Below are positions 59,358 to 64,000 of a DNA stretch of 64,000 nt, in pieces; the first letter of the stretch is position 1, and every line of letters starts with the position of its first letter. A program made the translations under genes and the position numbers. The notes under the pieces were generated by a model that did not search any database, had not been told where the DNA came from, and saw only the letters and a program-made list of their open reading frames with translations. Source of the stretch: Pseudoxanthomonas suwonensis 11-1 (GTDB lineage: Bacteria > Pseudomonadota > Gammaproteobacteria > Xanthomonadales > Xanthomonadaceae); contig NC_014924.1 in assembly GCF_000185965.1 (NCBI RefSeq), positions 806,001 to 870,000 on the forward strand, given 5' to 3'.

Positions 59358-59896
59358 GCGGCCACTCCGCTGATGGTCCAGCCCTCGGCCAGGCGCAGGG
59401 CCAGGCGGCTGGCGGCCTCGGCCGCGGTGAGTCCGTCGGTGTCCATCACCAGGTCGGCGACCTCGCGGTACAGCGGCTCGCGGAACGCGGCCAGGTCGCG
59501 CAGCACCTGCTCGCGGTCGCCACGCTGCAGCAGCGGGCGGGTGCGGTCGCGGCTGAGCCGCTTGAGCTGCGAGTCGATGCCGGCGCTGAGGTAGACCACG
59601 AAGCCGCGTTCGCGCATCAGCTGGCGGTTGCCCGCGTCCAGCACCGCACCGCCGCCGGTCGCCACCAGCTGGCCGTTGCTGGCCAGCAGTTCGCCCAGGG
59701 CGACGCTCTCGCGTTCGCGGAAACCCGCTTCGCCGACGTGGTCGAAGATCGCACTGATGCTGGCGCCGGTGCGCTGCTCGATGTAGGCGTCGGCGTCGAC
59801 GAAGGCCAGGCCGAAGCGCTCGGCGAGGCGCCGGCCGATGGACGACTTGCCGGCGCCCATCGGACCGACCAGCACGAGGTTGGGAGCGGGATTCAT
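59354..59896 (-). CDS. aroK: shikimate kinase
   Basis: A 180-residue kinase that phosphorylates shikimate with ATP. The P-loop GPMGAGKSS is followed by the substrate-binding [19 protein letters not shown] and VATGGGAVL, and the lid residues around RDRTRPLLQ. All expected Asp, Arg and Gly residues are present. The ATG at 59896 gives the normal length; an upstream in-frame extension is not supported. A TAGCAT hexamer lies 8 nt before the start. Confidence 0.97.
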   Translation of the reverse strand: MNPAPNLVLVGPMGAGKSSIGRRLAERFGLAFVDADAYIEQRTGASISAIFDHVGEAGFRERESVALGELLASNGQLVATGGGAVLDAGNRQLMRERGFVVYLSAGIDSQLKRLSRDRTRPLLQRGDREQVLRDLAAFREPLYREVADLVMDTDGLTAAEAASRLALRLAEGWTISGVAA

Positions 59897-59904
59897 GGCG
59901 ACCG

Positions 59905-59910
59905 ATGCTA
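59905..59910 (-). promoter_or_regulatory. -10 box of aroKB (near-leaderless)
   Basis: TAGCAT on the minus strand is followed after 8 nt by the aroK ATG; no Shine-Dalgarno is evident. Confidence 0.4.
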
Positions 59911-60017
59911 GCAAAGGCGCTCGGTCACGGCTGAAACGAAGCCACGCCGCCCTGGGGCGGCGCAAGCGTCGTCCTGCCGTGCCTGGCGCAGCCTGCGGAT
60001 CGCCTGCCGTTGCCGGC

Positions 60018-60296
60018 TCAGTCGGGGAAGCCTGCCAACGCCTGCAGTTCCATGGCGACCATCAGGTGCAACTCGTCGAGCGTCTCGTCCATGTGCCCGT
60101 TGCGGCGGCCGAGGTGGCAGGCCAGGAGCTGGCCCAGCAACTGCGACAGCACTTCGGGATCGCGTCGCCAAGCCTGGGCGACCGCGTCCGGGAGCAGGTG
60201 CTCCCAGTGCGGGACGGGGGGTACGCCCGGCGGCGCGGCCATGAACTGGGCCAGGGGCTGCGGGGGGGGCAGTGCGAGGGCCGTTTCCGTGTCCAT
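60018..60296 (-). CDS. small protein of unknown function
   Basis: I do not recognise this 92-residue soluble protein. It is Pro-rich at the start ([27 protein letters not shown]), then mostly helical, with [36 protein letters not shown]. The N-terminus may be flexible and the C-terminal half a helical bundle. The ATG at 60296 has a GATGAT hexamer 6 nt upstream; an ATG at 60347 would extend it by 17 residues. It lies between the aroKB operon and the NarL-type regulator, on the same strand. Its coding status rests on frame and codon use, so it is less certain. Confidence 0.55.
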   Translation of the reverse strand: MDTETALALPPPQPLAQFMAAPPGVPPVPHWEHLLPDAVAQAWRRDPEVLSQLLGQLLACHLGRRNGHMDETLDELHLMVAMELQALAGFPD

Positions 60297-60437
60297 GGGC
60301 CGATCATCACTGCGAGACACGTCGCAGTTCCATGCGAATCCTCGCAAACGACGTGCACGTTGCGCGTTGGAAAGGAGGGCTGCCGACGACAGGCGGCGGA
60401 CGCCGGGGATTTTTCAGAATCCGCTGTCAGGAAAGTC

Positions 60438-61076
60438 CTACGGAATGAGCCCGTTCTCGCGCGCGTAGGCGTAGATCTCCAGGTCGTTGTGCAGACCGAG
60501 CTTGGTCATCGCGCCGACCTTCTGGTGGCTGATGGTCTTGACGCTGCGGTTGAGGTGGCGCGCGATCTCCGACACGGTCATCCCGGATGCGAACAGGCGC
60601 AGCACCTCGGTCTCGCGCCGCGACAGGGCCACGCCGCCGACGTCGTTGCGCATGTGCGCGTCCAGCGCGTTGCGCACGCCGCTGCCGATGTAGCTGCGGC
60701 CATTGGCGACCGCGGCGATGGCCATGCTCAGTTCGGGCAGGGCGTCGGACTTGTCGAGCAGGCCGCGCACGCCGGTGCCGAGGATCGCCTGCAGCACGTT
60801 CGGGTTGCCGGCCATGGTCAGCACCACCACCGGCAAGCGCGGCCAGTGCGCGCGCAGGCGCGAGAGCATGTCCAGGCCGTCGACGCCGTCGCCGCCGGGC
60901 ATGAGGAAGTCGGTCAGCAGCAGGTCCACCTCGGACCTGGCCAGGGCCCGGAACAGCGACGCCGGGCTTCCCGCCTCGGCCACGACCTCGACCATGCCGC
61001 CGGATTCCAGCAGCAGGCGCAGGCCGCTCCGGACCACCGGGTGGTCGTCGGCGAGGATGATGCGCAGCTTGTTCAT
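60438..61076 (-). CDS. NarL/FixJ-type response regulator
   Basis: A 212-residue regulator. The receiver has the acidic pair in IILADDHPVVRSG, the phospho-Asp in LLLTDFLMPGGDG, Thr in VVVLTMAG and Lys in GLLDKSD. The C-terminal LuxR helix-turn-helix reads LSRRETEVLRLFASGMTVSEIARHLNRSVKTISHQK, most like RcsB. It follows the hybrid kinase-Hpt gene by 35 bp on the same strand, so the Hpt is the likely phosphodonor. No Shine-Dalgarno is clear, suggesting translation after the kinase. Targets are unknown. Confidence 0.94.
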   Translation of the reverse strand: MNKLRIILADDHPVVRSGLRLLLESGGMVEVVAEAGSPASLFRALARSEVDLLLTDFLMPGGDGVDGLDMLSRLRAHWPRLPVVVLTMAGNPNVLQAILGTGVRGLLDKSDALPELSMAIAAVANGRSYIGSGVRNALDAHMRNDVGGVALSRRETEVLRLFASGMTVSEIARHLNRSVKTISHQKVGAMTKLGLHNDLEIYAYARENGLIP

Positions 61077-61111
61077 CTGGTGGGACCGTCCATGGCCGTT
61101 GCGTTGGGTAC

Positions 61112-63487
61112 CTAGCGGCGCGCGGCGATGTTCGGCTCCAGCGGGCCGAGGCTGTCGATCAGCTCCTCGAGCCAGTCCATGTGCCGGAGTACCTCGTCGC
61201 GTCTCGCCGCGGGGCCGTCCGCCTCGCCCGGCGCGGCGGCGCCGGGCGGCAGGCCGATCAGCCGCAACGAACCCGTGATGCGGTGCAGCAGTTCCCGTTG
61301 GCTGCGAGTGTCGCCGCAGGCGAAGGCCTGGTCCAGTGCATCCAGGTCGGCGCGGCAGGTCTCCAGCAGGCCGTGCAGGACCTCGCGCACCTGGCGCACC
61401 GAACCGAAGGCCTCCATCAGCAGTCCCAGCTGGCGGTAGGCGGCGCTGGCATCGGCCTGCGCCGCCGGCTCGGCCGGAGCGGGCGCGGCGCCGGCCGGCA
61501 GGTGGCGGGCGAGCTTCAGTTCCAGTTCGTGCAGCTGCACCGGCTTGGCCAGGAAGTCGTCCATCCCCGCCTCGATGCAGCGCGAGACATGCCCGGGAAG
61601 GACGCTGGCGGACAGGGCGATGATCGGCAGCCGGCCGCCGCCGTCCTCGCGCCCGCGGATCCGCCGGGCCAGCTCGTAGCCGTCCAGGCCGGGCATGTGG
61701 CAGTCGGTGACCAGCAGGTCGTAGCGCGTGGTCGCCAGCGCCCGCAGCGCCTCCTCGCCGTCGCACACGATCTCGTGCGGATAGCCCAGCCGCTGCAGCT
61801 GGCGCGAGATCACCGCGCGGTTGATGGGATGGTCCTCGGCGACCAGGATCCGCGCCGCCTGGCGCTGGACCTGCAGCGCCGCCGGTGCCTCCTGCGTGGG
61901 CAGGCCGAGCGCGACCCGGCAGGCGTGGTCGAGGTTGCGCCACAGCAGCGGCGCGACCGGCAGGACGATGCAGTCCTCCGGCGGCGGCAATGGATCGGAG
62001 GGGTCGTGCAGGCAGATGTGCGGGATGCCCGGAGGCACCCGGCCGGCGCGTACCAGCGGGGCGTCGACCAGGACCAGGTCGGCGTCGCCGGGCTGCAGGT
62101 GGAACACGCTGGAAGGGGTGGTCTCCAGCACCCGCAGGCCGAGCGCGACCAGGCCTTCGCACAGGGCACGCCCGGTGCGCGGGTCGATGGTGCAGGCCAG
62201 GGCCACGCGCCCGACAACTCCCGGCAGCGGCTGCAGCGCGCGCTCCACCGGAAGCTCCAGTTCCAGGCTGGCCAGGGCGCCGTCGCCATCGAGCTGCGAC
62301 AGCACCAGTTCGCCGTGCATCAGCCGCACGAGGTGCTGGCAGATGGCCAGTCCCAGGGCCAGTCCACCGGGACGCATGTTGCCCTCCGCAGGGGAAACAC
62401 TGGCGGCGACGCCGTTGCCGGCCACGGCCAGGCGCAGGCGCTGCACGCCGCGGGCCGTGGACAGGACCTCGGCCTGCAGCTCGAGCACTCCGCTTGCGGT
62501 GGTGCGCACCGCGCTGGACAGCAGCCAGGCCAGCACCTGGCGCAGGCGCACCGGGTCGCCGCGATAGGCGGCGGCCAACCGGTGGTCAACGCGGGCGTGC
62601 AGGCGCAGGCCGCGCTCGCCGGCGAGCGCCGCCGTGCCGGCGACCAGTTCGTCGAACACCGCGCGCAGGTCGACCTCTCCTTCGTCCAGGCGCAGTTCGC
62701 CGGCCTGCAGGCGCGAGAAGTCGAGGATGTCGCCGAGGATCTCGAGCAGGCCCTCGACCGACTCCTCGAGCATGCCCAGCATGTGCACCTGCTCCGGGTC
62801 CAGCGGCGTGTGCGCCATCAGCTCGACGATGCCCAGCGCCCCGGCGATCGGGGTGCGGATCTCGTGGCTGACCAGGGACAGGAAGGTGCCCGCGGTATGC
62901 GTTGCCGCCTCGGTGGCGCGGCGTGCCTCCTGCAGGTCGGTGACGTCGGCCATGGTGCCGAGCACCACGCCTTTCGCCTGCCCGCCGGGGAGGGGCTGCA
63001 GGCGCAGGCGCAGGGTGCGCGGGGCGTCGCCGCCGCTGTGGCCGATCTCGCAGGCGACCGGGTCGCCGGTCTGGCGCAGCCGTCTTTCGACCTGCAGCAG
63101 TACCTCGCTGTCGGCGCCATGCAGTTGCGGGACATCGGCCAGCGTGCGCCCCAGCACCTGCTCGCGGGAGCAGCCGTAGTGCGCCTCGAAATGCCGGTTC
63201 ACCGCGATGTAGCGGCCATGGGCGTCCTTGAGGAAGGCGGCACAGGGCAGGGATTCGAGTACGGCGGTGGCATCCGGCAACCCGTGCCGGCGTTGGCGCC
63301 GCCGCTGGCGCAGGTGGATCCAGCCTGCAGTGGCGAGGACGCCGGCCAGCGCGCCACCAGCCGCCCAGGCCAGCGTGGGCGGGGTGGCCGGTGCCGCGAA
63401 CGCCGGGCCTGGCAGCAGCGCCGCGAGCGCGCAGGCCAGGGCCGGGGACAAGAGCGTCCGGGCCCTAGGGCCCGGACGGGCCGCCAT
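61112..63487 (-). CDS. hybrid sensor kinase with degenerate ATPase domain, receiver and Hpt
   Basis: A 791-residue membrane protein. A signal/anchor (1-31) and a helix (about 38-58) precede a PAS domain (about 74-190, AFLKDAHGRYIAVNRHFEAHYG). HisKA follows with FLSLVSHEIRTPIAG (His208). The ATPase-like domain is degenerate: the N-box reads WLLSSAVRTT (catalytic Asn replaced by Ser) and the D-box VAGNGVAAS (no Asp), though GGLALGLAI remains. Next come a degenerate receiver-like region, a normal receiver (LLVTDCHMPGLDG) and an Hpt with LLHRITGSLRLIG. It probably relays or removes phosphate rather than autophosphorylating. The start at 63487 fits the signal peptide. Confidence 0.88.
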   Translation of the reverse strand: MAARPGPRARTLLSPALACALAALLPGPAFAAPATPPTLAWAAGGALAGVLATAGWIHLRQRRRQRRHGLPDATAVLESLPCAAFLKDAHGRYIAVNRHFEAHYGCSREQVLGRTLADVPQLHGADSEVLLQVERRLRQTGDPVACEIGHSGGDAPRTLRLRLQPLPGGQAKGVVLGTMADVTDLQEARRATEAATHTAGTFLSLVSHEIRTPIAGALGIVELMAHTPLDPEQVHMLGMLEESVEGLLEILGDILDFSRLQAGELRLDEGEVDLRAVFDELVAGTAALAGERGLRLHARVDHRLAAAYRGDPVRLRQVLAWLLSSAVRTTASGVLELQAEVLSTARGVQRLRLAVAGNGVAASVSPAEGNMRPGGLALGLAICQHLVRLMHGELVLSQLDGDGALASLELELPVERALQPLPGVVGRVALACTIDPRTGRALCEGLVALGLRVLETTPSSVFHLQPGDADLVLVDAPLVRAGRVPPGIPHICLHDPSDPLPPPEDCIVLPVAPLLWRNLDHACRVALGLPTQEAPAALQVQRQAARILVAEDHPINRAVISRQLQRLGYPHEIVCDGEEALRALATTRYDLLVTDCHMPGLDGYELARRIRGREDGGGRLPIIALSASVLPGHVSRCIEAGMDDFLAKPVQLHELELKLARHLPAGAAPAPAEPAAQADASAAYRQLGLLMEAFGSVRQVREVLHGLLETCRADLDALDQAFACGDTRSQRELLHRITGSLRLIGLPPGAAAPGEADGPAARRDEVLRHMDWLEELIDSLGPLEPNIAARR

Positions 63488-63698
63488 GGATGCCCCGGGG
63501 GAGTGGGCAGGTCCGACAGGGGGCGGCCAGGAAGGAAGGGAATCGGCGTGATCGTTCGCCCGGTGGGCGGTGCTGTGCCCTACGGCCTGGCACTGCTCCT
63601 GTCGACCGCTCCATTTCCCCATGGGGGACGACTCTGCGCTCCGGCGCTTGGCGGGTGCCATCAGAACAATCCCAAAAGTGCGATGTTGGGCCGGACGT
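63488..63698. other. intergenic region upstream of the hybrid kinase
   Basis: The 211 bp between the kinase start and the stop of the next gene hold the promoter region of the kinase operon. I see no gene and no convincing -10/-35 pair. Confidence 0.4.
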
Positions 63699-64000
63699 CT
63701 AGGTTTGTGCCGTCCTCCTGCCGATGATGTGCCTGCCGTGGTCCAGCTGCACCAAGGTGTCGGCCAGGTCCGGCAGGGTGCGCAGTGCCTGGCGGCTGAC
63801 CCGCTCGTAGTGGCCGATGAAACGCCGCAGGGCGGCCGGGTCCATGCCGCGGCGGCCGGGGCTGGCGGCCTGCAGCGCCTGCTCCTGCTGCGAGCGCCAT
63901 TCGTACACCGCGTCGAACCCGGGCGGCTGCAGGAACCACAGCCGGTCCAGCCGCGACCACAGCGCCGGGTAGTCGCGTGCCAGGGCGTCATTGCAGTAGC
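63699..64000 (-). CDS. glycerate-kinase-like P-loop kinase, C-terminal fragment
   Basis: The frame is open to the window edge, so only about 100 C-terminal residues are visible: DYPALWSRLDRLWFLQPPGF, YEWRSQQEQALQ, MDPAALRRFIGHYERVSRQAL and ADTLVQLDHGRHI. This pattern (LW-x-LD..., WRxQQE, F-x-x-HYERxxR) matches the C-terminal end of plant-type D-glycerate 3-kinase/uridine-kinase-like proteins. The P-loop would lie outside the window, so the assignment rests on the tail only. Confidence 0.65.
   Translation of the reverse strand, partial: YCNDALARDYPALWSRLDRLWFLQPPGFDAVYEWRSQQEQALQAASPGRRGMDPAALRRFIGHYERVSRQALRTLPDLADTLVQLDHGRHIIGRRTAQT

Overview
The window is chromosomal DNA from a high-GC gammaproteobacterium, most likely of the family Xanthomonadaceae/Lysobacteraceae (Pseudoxanthomonas, Luteimonas or Lysobacter type). 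The case rests on the gapA - DUF2339 - DUF3999 - pgk - mazG order, a metX-metB-hom operon behind a SAM-I riboswitch, a TPR-sulfotransferase near a large TonB-dependent receptor, and many genes whose -10 box sits only 6-8 nt before the ATG. No rRNA, tRNA, CRISPR, insertion sequence or prophage gene was recognised. The genus is inference; the gene calls come from protein motifs read directly.

Layout. 1-5.9 kb: 3' end of an M56 peptidase/TonB-like chimera, a TonB-C-like lipoprotein, then on the minus strand a flavin reductase-like protein, modABC molybdate uptake, an S1/P1 nuclease and OmpW. 6.1-14.5 kb: gapA, an uncharacterised DUF2339/DUF3999 membrane pair, pgk, a 611-bp gap with two structured repeats, mazG and a YnfA-type protein. 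14.5-20.8 kb: DUF486 protein, GlxA-type regulator, rhodanese, GNAT acetyltransferase, then ybbP-ybbA divergent from tesA. 20.9-26.6 kb: an OmpR-type two-component system next to macA and a split macB efflux system. 27-36.7 kb: TonB receptor, methyltransferase, TPR-sulfotransferase, an unknown secreted protein, Hsp33, mtgA, a GtrB-like glycosyltransferase and a CBS protein. 36.7-44.9 kb (minus strand): AsmA-like protein, PAQR protein, prfC, a YtrA-like GntR-regulated ABC transporter and an M23 peptidase. 45-50 kb: SAM riboswitch and metX-metB-hom, converging on sdaA. 50-56.8 kb: small glutaredoxin, yceI-b561-yceI operon, a very large hybrid sensor kinase and a coupled secreted protein. 56.8-64 kb (minus strand): hemE, WGR protein, aroKB, a small unknown protein, a NarL-type regulator, a hybrid kinase with a degenerate ATPase domain, and the end of a glycerate-kinase-like gene.

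How genes work together. gapA and pgk supply adjacent steps of lower glycolysis. modABC imports molybdate. metX, metB and hom form a methionine-branch operon under SAM control. aroK and aroB are two shikimate steps. The ABC pairs (ybbAP, macAB, the GntR-regulated pair) are translationally coupled by 4-nt ATGA-type overlaps, as are yceI-b561-yceI and aroKB.

Most worth a second look: the two intergenic elements whose long arms differ completely in sequence yet are each perfectly self-complementary around a shared core (12900-13246); the NarL-linked hybrid kinase that has lost the ATP-binding Asn and Asp; the SAM riboswitch with two competing partners for its P1 strand; the widespread leaderless-type promoter spacing; mtgA without a normal start codon; and the uncharacterised DUF2339/DUF3999 pair.
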